Notes under the pieces: generated by a model
The model's input: only the letters and a program-made list of their open reading frames with translations
Databases searched by the model: none
What the model was told of the DNA's origin: nothing
Position numbers and translations under genes: made by a program
Origin: JAEUIE01 sp047602475
Lineage (GTDB): Bacteria > Planctomycetota > Planctomycetia > Gemmatales > HRBIN36
DNA: 64,000 nt
Assembly: GCA_047602475.1 (NCBI GenBank)
Contig: JASGHE010000001.1
Coordinates: 394,944-458,943 of the forward strand
Reading direction: 5' to 3'
In this document: piece after piece, positions 52,467-63,380 of the stretch
How the letters are laid out: every line of letters begins with the position of its first letter
How positions within the stretch are numbered: position 1 is the first letter of the stretch

Positions 52467-52927
52467 GGCTCATTCCTTTGTTGATTATGCCTGCGCAGGC
52501 TGCCAACAAATATGCGCGACGCTTGCCTTGTTATTATAGGATAGTGCCCCGGCACAGATGAATGGCATACAGTAAGTTCGATTGTGAAACTTAATAACAA
52601 GGATGGCTTGAAATCCAAATAGGGCCTGTCATACTGGCGTTTGATAGGTGGCACTCAATATCTCGGAACTTTTGTGCCTGGATGAACGTCTAGGTAGGTA
52701 AGGTTCGTAGTAAGCGTACAACAAGGCACTGGAAAGCTCTTAGAATTACGCATCGTTTGCGGAATAGAGGAGCTTTTAGACCCTGCAACTCACGGTATTT
52801 ACCTCATTTTAACTTGCGATGGACTTGACCGAGGTTAGCATTAGTTCAAGCCTCTTTTTCTGATGAGCACACCTTGCGCTCTCGGTTTAGTCAGCCACTC
52901 GCAGCAGCCCCGAAGGAGATAGCAGTC
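52467..52927. other. Divergent intergenic region, 461 bases
   Basis: The region lies between the DUF4159 gene (-) and the M36 peptidase (+). It holds the -10 candidate above and a CCTGCGCAGG palindrome near 52490. No coding frame is convincing, and no terminator is visible. The long AT-richer stretch probably contains the 5' leader of the peptidase gene. Confidence 0.5.
52533..52538 (-). promoter_or_regulatory. Consensus -10 box upstream of the DUF4159 gene
   Basis: TATAAT on the minus strand, 67 bases before the ATG. No good -35 hexamer is seen at 16-18 bases. Confidence 0.35.
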
Positions 52928-55900
52928 ATGCGTGAACCGCAACGGAGCAACAAAGCCACTACCCCCTTCAATAATTACAAGCCATCCTTGGATACCCTGG
53001 AAGATCGTTCTCTACCAGGCAATTCCATGCTCGGGTTAACGGGTCTGAGCATCCCCTTCGTGGCCATAGCTCAAAAGGCGATTGCCGCTGCCCCTAAAGC
53101 CGGTACTCCGGCTTCCAAAACGACTACGAAATCGAACGCTACACCATTAAACCTCTCCATTACTGCTTCATCGGTGATGGCAGCGTTTTCTGGCGGCAAA
53201 CAAACTATCCAATCAAATGTCGCCTCTTCTGCATCGATTGAGATCCAGACTAATCTTTCAAGCAACACCGGCACATCGAAGGCAGATACACGCGAATCAT
53301 GGGAATCGATTCTCAATCGAATGGTCGCCTCCCTAGCAACCGGCAGCACAGCAAGCAATTCTTCAGACTCGCCAACCGTGCAAAAAAGCAGTAACTCCTT
53401 TGCTATTGAATCAGCTTCTGCCTCTTCCGGCTCTGTTTTGAATAATGGCACCAACACTACCGGCACAGTTACACCGAAGACACCAACATACGATGCTCAG
53501 ACACTACAACGCTTGTATGACTTTGCTCAAGCCGGCACGGTTGGTTACCTCCAAGGTTTCGCCACAGCGCCTGTCCAGCTATCTGCAACTCAACAAGCTG
53601 CTGCCAATGCATTGAAAACACAGTTTCCTCAGTTGCTCTTCCAGACAAATACCGAGTTTGGCACTCCAACCAGCATTATGAATGCAGCAGGCACGTTAAC
53701 CGGTCCACAAACGGGTGATCCTGTCAGTCTGGCTCGCAACTACCTGACACAACTTGCACCTTTCCTGGGTGTTCAGCCTTCCGATCTTAACAGCCTGGCT
53801 CTCACCAATTCTTATGGTGAAACAGCTGGCACCTCCGGATCGAAGATCAATTACGTTTACATGCAATCGACGATTTCCGGCATTCCTGTCTATGGCGCCA
53901 CTACCAGCGTGGTTCTTAAGGGCGATGGTTCTATCGGACTTGTCAACAATGGCATGATTCCCAATCTGCAAGCCTCAGTTAATACGACTACTCCTACCAT
54001 CTCGGCCGCAGCAGCTGCTCAGGCAGTTGCACAAAATCTGGGTCTGCCTGTCAGCACTCCCATCGTTCAACGAATCGCTCCTACTGGACCGCAGAAAAAG
54101 GGCACCGTCAGTGACGGCGGGTTCGCCAGTCAGGATATCAATACCGAACTGGCCCTCGTACCCGTCGGAGCAGGCACGACACGATTGGCCTGGCATGTAA
54201 CGACTACTCTCAAAAACGATTACATGTTTGATTTCTATGTCGATGCCACCAACGGCAATGTTCTGTTGCGGAATTCCATGGTGCATTTTGACAGCTATCG
54301 GGTGCTTCCGGTAACCGCCAAGGCTCCAGATCAAGGCACCATTTCAGTAGTGACGAATCCAGCTGATCCTGTCGCATCTCCATGGGGCTGGCATGATACC
54401 AATGGCAAGGCCGGGGCGGAATATACTATCACCAGCGGCAACAATGTTAATGCCCGCGCCCGCCGAGATTCAACCGCTGGCAGCTTGGGTTACTTCATCC
54501 CCAATGGTGGAAAAACCAACACCTATAACTTCTCTGCTAATTTCAAGAACGATCCGGTCACCTATCAAGCGGCAGCAGCCACACAATTATTCTACGCGGT
54601 CAATACTTGGCACGATGTTTCTTACCGTTATGGATTCACAGAAGTTGCTGGGAATGCGCAGCAAAACAATTACGGCAGAGGCAACCTCGCTACTGGAAGT
54701 AATGACGCCGTTCAGGCTTACGCACAAGATGAAGCTGATAGGGCAGCACCTGATACCGGCAGAGACAATGCCTTCATGGTCACTCCTCCTGACGGTACAA
54801 AACCTTCAGTCCACATGTTCGTGTGGGATCTGACCGGGCCCAATCGTGATGGTGATTTTGACAGCGAGATCGTCTTCCACGAACTAGGCCATGGGATTAA
54901 TCACCGACTGATTAACGGCGGAGGCAGCTTTGGATCGATCGTGTCCGGACCGCAAGCCGGTGCGCTGGACGAAGGTTCGGCTGACTTTAATGGTCTTTTC
55001 TTTACAACAGGACAGGCTCAAGCCTCCAATTTCAACAAAGCGACACCTTCCGGCACCTATGTGCTTGGCATGAATCCAACAGGTCAAGGTATTCGTCGCT
55101 TGCCCTACAGTACAGACAAAGATATCAATCCATTGACCTATAACGACTTTGATCCTAGTCAGGTCGATGTGCAATTCCCGCCCAATCCGGGGGCTGGTGA
55201 TCCAAGACAAGCACCAGTCGATGAATCGCACAATGGCGGCGAAATCTGGACCAACACCTTATGGGAAATGACTTCCAACCTGGTCAACAAATACGGCTTC
55301 AGCACTAACCTCGCTACCGGAACTGCGGGTAACAACCGGGCCTACCAGCTTTACATCACAGGCTTGAAGATGACGCCCGCTTTCCCAAGCATGCTTGATG
55401 CTCGCAATGCCATCATCGCTGCGGACAACATGCTCTACGGTGGTGCAGATCTGCCTGAGATCTGGTCTGCGTTTGCTGACCGAGGTATGGGAGTACATGC
55501 CTTTGCCGGCACCTTTGACCTTGCTGCAGATAATCCAGGCTGGCAGAGCGATGGAATCATTGAAGACTTTACCGTTCCCGATGGTCTTGTTGTAACGCCA
55601 CCTACACCACCCACCGGTGGCGATGGCAGCAACGACTCCCTCTATGAGCCCAATGAAACTTCCAATGTTGCCTTCAATCTCGGCGCTCTCACCGGCGTAA
55701 ACACCATCACCGATCTACAGGTGAAGACAGTTGCAGCAGGAAAGGCCGGGGATCGTGACTGGTTCAAGTTCACGCCTACCAAAGCCGGTACCTTGACAAT
55801 CAACGCAGAAGTCAGCGCCGATGCTGGTGATTTGGACCTGAAAGTTTATCGCTCAACCAATGGTTCAGCGACAAACTTAACCGAAGTTGGTATCGGCCAG

Positions 55901-56035
55901 GGAACTCACCGAGTTGCAGGCTCCAGTGAAACGGTCACCATCGCAGTCGGTGCCGGGCTCACTTACTTCTTCGTGGTTCAAGGGTTTAACGGGGGCAAGG
56001 GTAACTACAACCTTAACATCACCGCCCCATCCTAG
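52928..56035 (+). CDS. M36 (fungalysin) family metallopeptidase with LEDR motif and C-terminal PPC domain
   Basis: 1035 residues from ATG 52928, preceded by GAAGGAG. The N-terminus has 'KPSLDTLEDRSLPGNSMLG', the planctomycete extracellular motif also seen in the repeat protein at 37.9 kb. A Ser/Thr-rich linker of about 150 residues follows, then a fungalysin/thermolysin propeptide region with 'VQLSATQQAAANALKTQF'. The M36 zinc site is 'HELGHGINHR' (about residues 651-660) with the third ligand in 'LDEGSADF' (near 680). The C-terminus from about residue 905 is a bacterial pre-peptidase C-terminal domain ('DWFKFTPTKAGTLTINAEV'). Probably an exported broad-specificity protease activated by self-cleavage. 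A strong terminator follows. Confidence 0.92.
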   Translation: MREPQRSNKATTPFNNYKPSLDTLEDRSLPGNSMLGLTGLSIPFVAIAQKAIAAAPKAGTPASKTTTKSNATPLNLSITASSVMAAFSGGKQTIQSNVASSASIEIQTNLSSNTGTSKADTRESWESILNRMVASLATGSTASNSSDSPTVQKSSNSFAIESASASSGSVLNNGTNTTGTVTPKTPTYDAQTLQRLYDFAQAGTVGYLQGFATAPVQLSATQQAAANALKTQFPQLLFQTNTEFGTPTSIMNAAGTLTGPQTGDPVSLARNYLTQLAPFLGVQPSDLNSLALTNSYGETAGTSGSKINYVYMQSTISGIPVYGATTSVVLKGDGSIGLVNNGMIPNLQASVNTTTPTISAAAAAQAVAQNLGLPVSTPIVQRIAPTGPQKKGTVSDGGFASQDINTELALVPVGAGTTRLAWHVTTTLKNDYMFDFYVDATNGNVLLRNSMVHFDSYRVLPVTAKAPDQGTISVVTNPADPVASPWGWHDTNGKAGAEYTITSGNNVNARARRDSTAGSLGYFIPNGGKTNTYNFSANFKNDPVTYQAAAATQLFYAVNTWHDVSYRYGFTEVAGNAQQNNYGRGNLATGSNDAVQAYAQDEADRAAPDTGRDNAFMVTPPDGTKPSVHMFVWDLTGPNRDGDFDSEIVFHELGHGINHRLINGGGSFGSIVSGPQAGALDEGSADFNGLFFTTGQAQASNFNKATPSGTYVLGMNPTGQGIRRLPYSTDKDINPLTYNDFDPSQVDVQFPPNPGAGDPRQAPVDESHNGGEIWTNTLWEMTSNLVNKYGFSTNLATGTAGNNRAYQLYITGLKMTPAFPSMLDARNAIIAADNMLYGGADLPEIWSAFADRGMGVHAFAGTFDLAADNPGWQSDGIIEDFTVPDGLVVTPPTPPTGGDGSNDSLYEPNETSNVAFNLGALTGVNTITDLQVKTVAAGKAGDRDWFKFTPTKAGTLTINAEVSADAGDLDLKVYRSTNGSATNLTEVGIGQGTHRVAGSSETVTIAVGAGLTYFFVVQGFNGGKGNYNLNITAPS

Positions 56036-56067
56036 TTCTGACTTTATAGTTTGAACAACAACAAAGA

Positions 56068-56096
56068 AACCCACCAGTATCACTGGTGGGTTTTTT
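56068..56096 (+). terminator. Intrinsic terminator of the M36 gene
   Basis: AACCCACCAGT at 56068-56078 pairs with ACTGGTGGGTT at 56082-56092, and the T tract continues to 56096. Confidence 0.9.
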
Positions 56097-56113
56097 AGTT
56101 TGATTTCTGATGA

Positions 56114-56506
56114 TTACTTTCCACAACTCGTGCAGCCTGACTGACCGCTGCCAAACATGGCCTCGTACAAACTGGCGTTCTTCTTAGCTGGCCGCCATTG
56201 GGCCTGCACAGTGGGTCGTCGGCAGTTTTCGGCGAAGAACTCGCAGGAGCCGCCCCAATACTGGATGCAGGTCGCACGGGTGCCGGTCACGCCCATGTCA
56301 TCATGCGTTTTGCCGTATCCACAACAAGGATAGCGATCGAGCCAGTCTTGCTTGGCATCATGATGACGACCGCCCAACCAGGTCGGAATCGGAGGCCGGC
56401 CAATCGTCGCAAAGCTGGTATGAACCGGGTTAGCCACGTCTTGAGCGTAGGAAACACTCCCTGTTAAACCGGTTATGAGCAAAGCCAACAACGAAAAACG
56501 AAACAT
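56114..56506 (-). CDS. Secreted cysteine-rich hypothetical protein
   Basis: The 130-residue protein has a signal peptide ('MFRFSLLALLITGLTGSVSY', cut near 'AQD'). The mature part has eight cysteines, including 'RYPCCGYGKT' and the terminal 'GCTSCGK', with 'PIPTWLGGRHHDAKQDWLDR' between, which suggests disulfide bonding or metal binding outside the cytoplasm. It is unrecognised as a named family, though similar small secreted proteins are typical of planctomycetes. It converges with the M36 gene across its terminator. Confidence 0.65.
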   Translation of the reverse strand: MFRFSLLALLITGLTGSVSYAQDVANPVHTSFATIGRPPIPTWLGGRHHDAKQDWLDRYPCCGYGKTHDDMGVTGTRATCIQYWGGSCEFFAENCRRPTVQAQWRPAKKNASLYEAMFGSGQSGCTSCGK

Positions 56507-56706
56507 GGTGAGGCCTCAATAACAACTGAGAACGTGGTACCCTCTTAGAATCGGAATGAACTGTGCGCCTGCTCTTTCCGTCCAATCGATATGGGGTGAA
56601 AATGAGCAGGAAGGTTGTCAATGCAGAACTGTCATAACGACTCGCTCCAAATTACGCAAATTGCCAGCTAGGCAGTTGGTAACGGTTATGATGATGAAGG
56701 CTGTGC

Positions 56707-56733
56707 TTGGCAGCTTTCCTGAGCGCGTATAGT
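56707..56733 (+). promoter_or_regulatory. Candidate promoter of the GAF/HlyD/M50 cluster
   Basis: TTGGCA (56707-56712) and TATAGT (56728-56733) are separated by 15 bases. It lies about 57 bases upstream of the first gene of the cluster. The spacer is shorter than ideal. Confidence 0.4.
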
Positions 56734-56789
56734 CACTGAGAACAGATGCAGTACACCTACGATGGTGCCTTAACTGCGGAGGAAGGCCT

Positions 56790-58821
56790 GTGAGCGCGAA
56801 CCCCGTCGATCCAGTCGAAGAGAAACGGCAACAGATCAACCAGTTGATCGAAGAGATAGCCCGGCTGGCCGAATCGAACATGAACCCGCCCGAATTCGGG
56901 CAGGAGTTCCTGCAGCGCATCCTACTGGCCCTGGCTACCAATATCGGTGCCATCTGGCTTCGTACTCCCCAAGGCAACCTCACCCAGCAATACCAGATTG
57001 GTATGGCGGACTTGAACCTTGACGACATCGAAGGCGCCAAGTCGAGCCATGATCAGATTTTGCGTGCCGTCATTGAACAGGGCAAACCCCTTTCCATGCC
57101 CCCCAAGAGCGGCCCTGGAATGATGGAGGGTTCCCCTGCCCCTGCCAATCTTACCAATATGATTCTGCTCCTGGCTCCCATCGTGATTGAACGCCAGGTG
57201 CAGGGCATTCTCGAAGTCGGCCTCGATCCCAACCGCAATCCTGCCGCGCTTCGTGGTTTCCTGCAGTTCATGACCGATATGTGCGCCTACGCAGGCAACT
57301 ATTTCCGTAATCATCAGTTCCGCACCGTGCTGGGCCAGCAACAGGTCTGGACGCAACTGGAAACCTTCAGCAGACAGATTCACAGCACGCTCAGTCTTCG
57401 AGAAGCCACCTTTGTCCTGGTCAACGAAAGCCGCCGGCTGCTGGCGGTAGATCGTGTCTGCGTGGCCAGCCGATTGGGCGGCCATACCCAGATCGAAGCG
57501 GTGAGCGGGGCTGATGTTGTTGAGAAACGCAGCAGCCTGATCCAGACCATGAAAACGCTCTGTGATGCGGTCCTGGTCTGGAATGATCGACTGATCTACA
57601 ACGGCGAGCGCGATGAAACGCTGCCTCCCAAGGTGCTGGACGCGCTCGACAAATACCTGGCTGAGAGCAATAGCAAGATGCTGATCATCGCTCCACTGCG
57701 TGATGATCGGGAAGATAAGGAACGCCCCTGTCGCTCTGCCCTGGTGATCGAGTGCTTTGAACCGAACCTGACGGCAGAAGCGTTATTGGCCCGCATGGAT
57801 GTGCTGGTCAAGCACGCCTCGCCGGCCATGTACAACGTGCTGGAACATCACCGTGTGCCGTTCCGTTCGGCACTGGTTCCTATCGCCAACATCCGCGATT
57901 CACTCCGAGGCAGACGTGGCACCTGGGCTATGGTGATTGTAGCCGCCGCTGCCCTGCTGGTCGCCGCGCTAGTGCTTGTGCCTTGGCCGCTCAGGTTGTT
58001 TGCCAAGGGCAATCTGGTACCTAAGGATCGTCAGACGATCTCTGCACCAGTGGAAGGGCAGGTGTTTCCCGTTGTACGTCACGGCGACATGGTCACGATG
58101 GGCCAGGAATTGATCCGTATCGATTCCAAGGAAATCCGAGCCAAAATTAACGATCTGAAGAGCGAACTCGAAACGGCAAAGAAGACACTTGCCAGAGCAA
58201 CCTCTGCCCTCAATCAGCCTGGTCTTTCCCCAGATCAACAGGATCAATACAAGGGCATGATCATTGAGGCTGAAGCCAAGATCAAGATCGCTAATGGATC
58301 GCTCGAGATCTACAACAAGCTACTCGGTGGCGAGCAATTCGCGGTACGTTCTCCGATTGATGGCGTTGTCACCACGTTTGATGTGAATGAACTCAAGGGC
58401 AAGACCGTCAAGCCGGGTGAGAAACTGCTGGAAGTCGCCAAGGTCGACGGGGTCTGGGAAGTCCAGTTGAACATTCCCGAAATGCATGTCGGCAAGATTC
58501 GTGAAGCTCTAGATAAAAGCGAAAATGGTGAACTGGGCGTCAGGCTGTGGATCAGCACTGATCCTAATACTTACTACGAAGGCAAACTGAACAAGTCAGG
58601 CATTGGCGGTCAGATCGCTCATGTCAGCGAGAACGAAGCGGTTCTCAAATGTCGGGTCGAGATCGGCGACGATCTGCGGCAGAAAATCGAACAACTCAAA
58701 GGCGCCGGCATGCCGGTTGAAGTGATGGTGCAAGCCAAAGTCAACTGCGGCCCTGCGCTCGATCGGCTACGTCTGGTTTTATCAGCTCTGGGAGTTCTTC
58801 TTCGAGCATGTGGTCTTCTAG
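56790..58821 (+). CDS. Two-GAF, single-helix, HlyD-type adaptor protein (frame break near the 3' end)
   Basis: Residues of about 15-165 and 190-350 are two GAF-like domains ('ILLALATNIGAIWLRTPQGN', 'QLETFSRQIHSTLSLREATF'). A membrane helix follows at about 377-400 ('AMVIVAAAALLVAALVLVPW'). Then comes an HlyD-like adaptor: lipoyl half 'GQVFPVVRHGDMVTMGQELI', a coiled-coil hairpin, second half 'RSPIDGVVTTFDVNELKGKT' and a beta barrel. A literal reading ends at 58835 with an odd tail. One surplus base near 58753 hides the expected ending 'RSIGYVWFYQLWEFFFEHVV', which stops at 58821 (676 residues). A cytosolic sensor joined directly to a periplasmic adaptor is unusual. It starts the envelope cluster. 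Confidence 0.82.
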
Positions 58822-58852
58822 AAGCTAGGAGTTAGTAGCTAGAAGCCGGTAG
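58817..58852. repeat. CTAG-rich low-complexity repeat
   Basis: Reiterated TCTAGAAGCTAGGAG and TAGTAGCTAGAAGCC words directly follow (and overlap) the stop of the GAF-HlyD gene. It is of the same general kind as the CAGC and CTCAG repeats elsewhere in the window. Confidence 0.5.
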
Positions 58853-58890
58853 ACAAAGAACAAACAACTTGACAGTTAGACAGGTGACTT

Positions 58891-60979
58891 ATGTGGCGTT
58901 TCATCGGATTTGTGGTTCTCGTGATTGTGGGCCTGGCTGGGGTCTTTTATTACAAGGGCTTCACGGAAGACAACAAGATCGCACAAACGATCAAGAAGCC
59001 GGAAAATCGGCTGGTGAAGTCTGCTATTGAGCCGGCGAAGCAACCCGTGGTGAAGATCACGCCCAGCCCCAGCGCTATGAACGGTATTCGCCGTAGCGGG
59101 GCAATCATCATTCCCGCGGAACTGAAGGCCAAAGACGAGCAAGAAGTGACGTTTGAAATCGAAAACGCCAACGCAACCATCCTGGACATTCCCAAAGACA
59201 TTGGCGCTGATGTGAAACCCGGCGATGTCCTTGTCAGGATGGAAGACATCATGGCGAAAGCACGGCTGGATGCTCAGATTATTCAGGCAACCGAGTTGAG
59301 CGATTCAAAGATCAGGGCTGCTGAGAATGCTCTTGATGTCTATGTGAAAGAAGTCATTCGCACTGAACCTTTGGTCAAGACAGGGGCAGCCAGTCAAGCC
59401 GATTTAGATCTTGCATTGGCTCGTCGAGAACAGGCTCGCCAGGATATCGTCAAAGCCAAGTGTGAAAAGAAGTTTGAAGAAGCTCGCCTGGCCGAGATCA
59501 CTCAACAGTACAAACTCTACGAGATCAAGTCACGTATTAACGGCACCATCGTGAAAGTCTTTAAGAAGAAAGGTGCCAGCGTTCGCACCAGTGAACCAAT
59601 TCTTCACATTATCAATGACAAACAACTGACCGTTGATGGCGACATTTGAATCAGGCTTTTCAGACAGCCTGAACAAGGGCATGACTGTTATCCTCGAGCC
59701 AGAGAACGATCGCGAAGCCCGGTTTATCTACAACGGCCACACTGGCGTCGTCACCGGTCTGGCCATGGCTCCACAAGCCCGTTTTCTGGCTTCTTCCAGT
59801 GACGACAGTTCGGTGGTCCTGTGGGACTTGCAGTCCAACTCCACCCTGCCCTGGTTCCGACTGGAACGACAGGATCAGCGACGGGTTGCCTGCAAGTGCG
59901 TCGCCATCTCACCAGCTGTCATGGACGATACCTATCAAATCCTGGCTGGTTACGCAGATGGTTCGATTTATCACTGGACTGTTAAACTCTCGCCCAGCCA
60001 TGCCATCAAAGTGGATACCAAAGTGTGGGAAAAGGCACACGAGCAAGCGGTGAACTGCATCTCCTTCCGTGGTGACGGCAACTATGCCGCTTCCGGCAGC
60101 GATGATCGCCGCGTAGGGTTGTGGAATGTCGCAGATGGCAAGCGCCTTTACTGGGTGCAGGCAGAAGCAAACGGTGCCGGTAGCACACATTCGGGCGCAG
60201 TGACCTCAACCTGCTTCAGCAAAGATGGCCAGTTTCTCTTTTCCACCGGCACCGACAATTCCATCCGTCGCTGGAAGCTCGGCGGTGCTAAGGAAGGCAG
60301 TGAACTGGTCAAGGCATCCATGGGCCGCACTGGCGATGTCAGCAAGATCAATCTCGCCGACGACGGACGGTTTATCCTGTCTGAACAGGGCGACGAACTT
60401 CGCGTTCTGGACAGCACGACGCTGGAGCCTGTCAGCGTTATCAGCAGCAGACGTTCCGGGCGGTTTGTTCAATTCGCTCAGTTCTCCCCCAATGGAAAAT
60501 GGTCAGTGGCTGCCACCGACCAGGGTCGTAACCTTCTGATTCGTCTGCCGAAATTGCCGGAAGCAAAGCAGAACCCTGTGCCTACCCCCATTTCGACGGC
60601 CAACGCGACACCATCGGCTGTTCCGAATCCGGCATCCATGTCCTCCACCGATCACTGGCTGCAGGATGGCTCCATTGGCGCCCACTTCACTTTGCCCGAA
60701 GCTGTCAAAGCGACGAGTGCGGTGTTCCTCACAACTGCCTCACAATCGTACGTCTTCATGGGCAGCACCGATAACAAGATTCGTGTCTGGGTATTGCCGA
60801 CTGAACAGGAATTAACTTCGCCACTGTTGGCCAAGCTGGTCTTCAAAAGCCCGCAGGTGGAAAGCGGCACAGGTTTGATCCGTGTTCAGGCTGAATTTGA
60901 CAACACGGGAGCCCGCAAGCTTGAGACAGGCAAACGAGTGACGATGATTGTCTATCCTGACGCTAACGATCAGAAATAG
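58891..60979 (+). CDS. HlyD-type adaptor fused to WD40 repeats (frame break in the middle)
   Basis: The N-terminal membrane helix ('MWRFIGFVVLVIVGLAGVFY') is followed by a lipoyl/coiled-coil/lipoyl HlyD unit ('ILDIPKDIGADVKPGDVLVR', 'ENALDVYVKEV', 'YEIKSRINGTIVKVFKKKGA'). The frame closes at 59649, but the adaptor's barrel continues in the next frame ('FESGFSDSLNKGMTVILEP') and runs into a WD40 propeller ('GHTGVVTGLAMAPQARFLAS', 'SSDDSSVVLWDLQS', 'GNYAASGSDDRRVGLWNV', 'QFLFSTGTDNSIRRWKLGG'). One surplus base near 59645 explains this; the repaired protein has 695 residues. ATG/TTG starts at the WD40 frame are therefore probably not real. The propeller would be extracytoplasmic. Confidence 0.78.
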
Positions 60980-61036
60980 TGCTCAGTGCTCAGTTAATTG
61001 GGCTGAGTACTTCGTTCTGAGCACTTAGCACTGAGA
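60978..61036. repeat. CTCAG-type inverted repeat
   Basis: AGTGCTCAGTGCTCAG (60978-60993) and CTGAGCACTTAGCACT (61017-61032) are inverted with one mismatch. It fills the gap between the HlyD-WD40 and M50 genes and is related to the in-gene repeat at 47145-47174. Confidence 0.65.
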
Positions 61037-61067
61037 ACCAAGCACTGTTGAATTAGGACTTGATTCG

Positions 61068-63290
61068 ATGAATCCGACGCTGAATCTGGGAGAAATCTCG
61101 GAACTGGAACGCAGAAAGAAAGTCCGCGTTCGACTGCGCCCGGATTCGGATCTGGCCCCTCACAAGTATGAAGGGAAAACCTTTTACGTCGTCAAAGACC
61201 CTGTTTCACTCCGATACTATCGTTTCAAAGAACACGAACGCTTCCTGCTCGACTACATGGACGGCGCCAAGACACTGGACGATGCCCAAAAGGCGTTCGA
61301 GCAACGGTTCCGTCCTGAACGATTGACCCTTGAAGACCTCGAAGCTTTCACGAGTCAACTGCTGCAAGCAGGCCTGGCTCAGAATGAAAATGCCGGCGCC
61401 GGCAAGCAACTCTTCACTCGCTACAAGAAACGTCGCAATCGCAAGATCATGCAGACGTTTATGAACATCTTGTACATTAAGATCCCCGTCTTTGATCCTG
61501 ACCGCGTGCTGGAGAAAATGAAGCCGGTCTTTGGCTTCATTTTCACCCAGTTGTTCCTGTGGATTTCTGTTGCCATCATGCTGGGAGCGGTGCTGCTGGT
61601 AGCCACTCACTGGTCGACGTTCATCGCCAAGATGCCTGCCTATCACGAGTTCTTCACGCTCAAGACGATGGCCTATCTCTGGGTCGCTTTGGGGCTGGTG
61701 AAAATCATTCACGAGTTTGGCCATGGACTTTCGTGTAAAACCTTCGGCGGCGAAGTACACGAGATGGGCCTCTTATTCCTGGTCTTCTCGCCATGCATGT
61801 ACTGTAATGTTTCCGATGCCTGGACGCTGCCGAGCAAATGGCAGCGCATCGTCATCTAGCGCGGCGGGCATTTATGTCGAACTTATCATCGCGGCCATCG
61901 CCACGTTCGTCTGGTGGTCTACCGATTCCGGCACGTTCGCCAACAACATGAGCATGAGCCTGATGGTGGTGTGCAGTATCAGCACCTTTGTGTTCAATGC
62001 CAACCCACTCATGCGGTTTGATGGCTACTACGTACTGGCAGACTGGCTTGAAATCCCCAATCTTCGAGAGAAGGCCAACAAGTACCTGGGCGAAGTGGTG
62101 CAGGAGACTTGCCTGGGCATTGAAGTGCCTCCCCAGCCCTACATGACTATGAGCCGTAAGGTGCTATTTGTCACCTTCGCCATCGTCAGTTGGCTCTACC
62201 GCTGGATCGTGACCTTCAGCGTGCTGGGCTTTATGTATACCTTCCTTGAACCCTACAAACTTGGCTCGATCAGCTACCTGTTTGGGACGATGTCCCTGGG
62301 CGCAATGATCGGCATGCCCCTTTACAAGCTCGGCAAATCGATCCACCGCCGAGGGAGGCTTCCAGACATGAAACCGGTCCGTGTGGTGATCTCTGCAGCC
62401 ATCGTGGTCGCGCTTCTTTCGACGATCATGCTGATCCCCTTCCCCATGCGAGTCAAGGCAACCGCCCTGATCCAGGCTGATCCTCAGTATCTTCGCACGG
62501 TTGTGGTTGAAGACGAGGGCAACTTCCTGTCCGATCTTCTCGTACATGATGGAGAAGAAGTGAAGGCCGGCCAGCCTCTGGCACGATTCAAGAATACCGA
62601 TCTGGATCTTAACTACCAGCTGACTCTCAGCCAGATACCACTCATCAAAAAGCAGATCGAATCACTTATTCAGCAGCAGCAATCGAGCAATAACCGGATT
62701 GGGCCTCTGGGCCAGCAATTAGTCAAAGCCCAGGGTGAACTCGATAAGCTGGAACATAGCAGACAGTTGTTGCTCAAACAACAGGAACGACTCGTCCTTC
62801 GGTGCGCCGATCGATGGCACGGTGATGAAGTTGATCCCCCGGGAACAACTGGGGAACCTCATTCCCCGCGGCAGCGAATTATGCAGCGTCGGCGATGAGA
62901 GTAAACTGCGCCGTTTTTCTGGTTCAACCGGCCGATAAGGATCTGATTCAGGAAAATGATGAGGCTTTCGTTCGCATTCATGGACGAGACTATAACTTCT
63001 GGAAAGGGCACATTACCTCCATAGCCAATAAGGAAACGAACGAAATCCCGCATCAGCTTTCAACGAAGTATGGCGGGGATGTGGCTACAGAATCCAAGCA
63101 GGCTGAAGGAGAACAGCGGCAAATTGAACGCCCACAAAGCCAACATTTCATGGTAACAGTCGATTTGGATGAAGTTGACAAGTCGATTCACCCTGGCGTC
63201 ATGGGACGAGCCAAAGTCATTGTCGCGCCACGTACCTTGGCTTGGAGGTTCTATCGATACCTTAATAGTACCTTGAATTGGCGACTCTAG
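61068..63290 (+). CDS. PqqD-like / M50 site-2 protease / HlyD fusion (three frame breaks)
   Basis: Residues of about 1-110 form a PqqD-like winged-helix domain ('FYVVKDPVSLRYYRFKEHER', 'LEAFTSQLLQAGLA'). The M50 membrane protease follows, with the zinc motif 'IIHEFGHGLSCK' (H about 214) and the distal 'NPLMRFDGYY' motif. Several helices lead to a C-terminal HlyD adaptor ('EDEGNFLSDLLVHDGEEVKA', long coiled coil, 'GTVMKLIPREQLGN', 'GVMGRAKVIV'). Surplus single bases near 61857, 62803 and 62911 interrupt it; removing them gives 739 residues. It resembles 'putative peptide zinc metalloprotease' (YydH-type) proteins, in which an M50 protease processes a peptide before export. Substrate unknown. 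No ABC transporter or precursor peptide is in view. Confidence 0.82.
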
Positions 63291-63300
63291 GCGATAGTTC

Positions 63301-63329
63301 TTGTCAAAGCTGAATTACGACCTTATCAT
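63301..63329 (+). promoter_or_regulatory. Sigma-70-like promoter of the response regulator gene
   Basis: TTGTCA (63301-63306), a 17-base spacer and TATCAT (63324-63329). It starts 11 bases after the M50 gene's stop, so the regulator can be transcribed separately. Confidence 0.55.
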
Positions 63330-63380
63330 AATTGAGAAGCATGTACTACAGATCGCCTGTAGCTCACGCAAGTAAATGTT

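Noticed and set aside
59633..60979. Independent WD40 gene starting at TTG 59633
   Set aside because: The first 40 residues complete the HlyD barrel of the upstream frame, so a single fused gene with one frame break fits better.
61717..62898. Separate membrane/HlyD gene starting at 61717
   Set aside because: The first roughly 48 residues are out-of-frame M50 sequence; the real continuation begins after the break at 61857.
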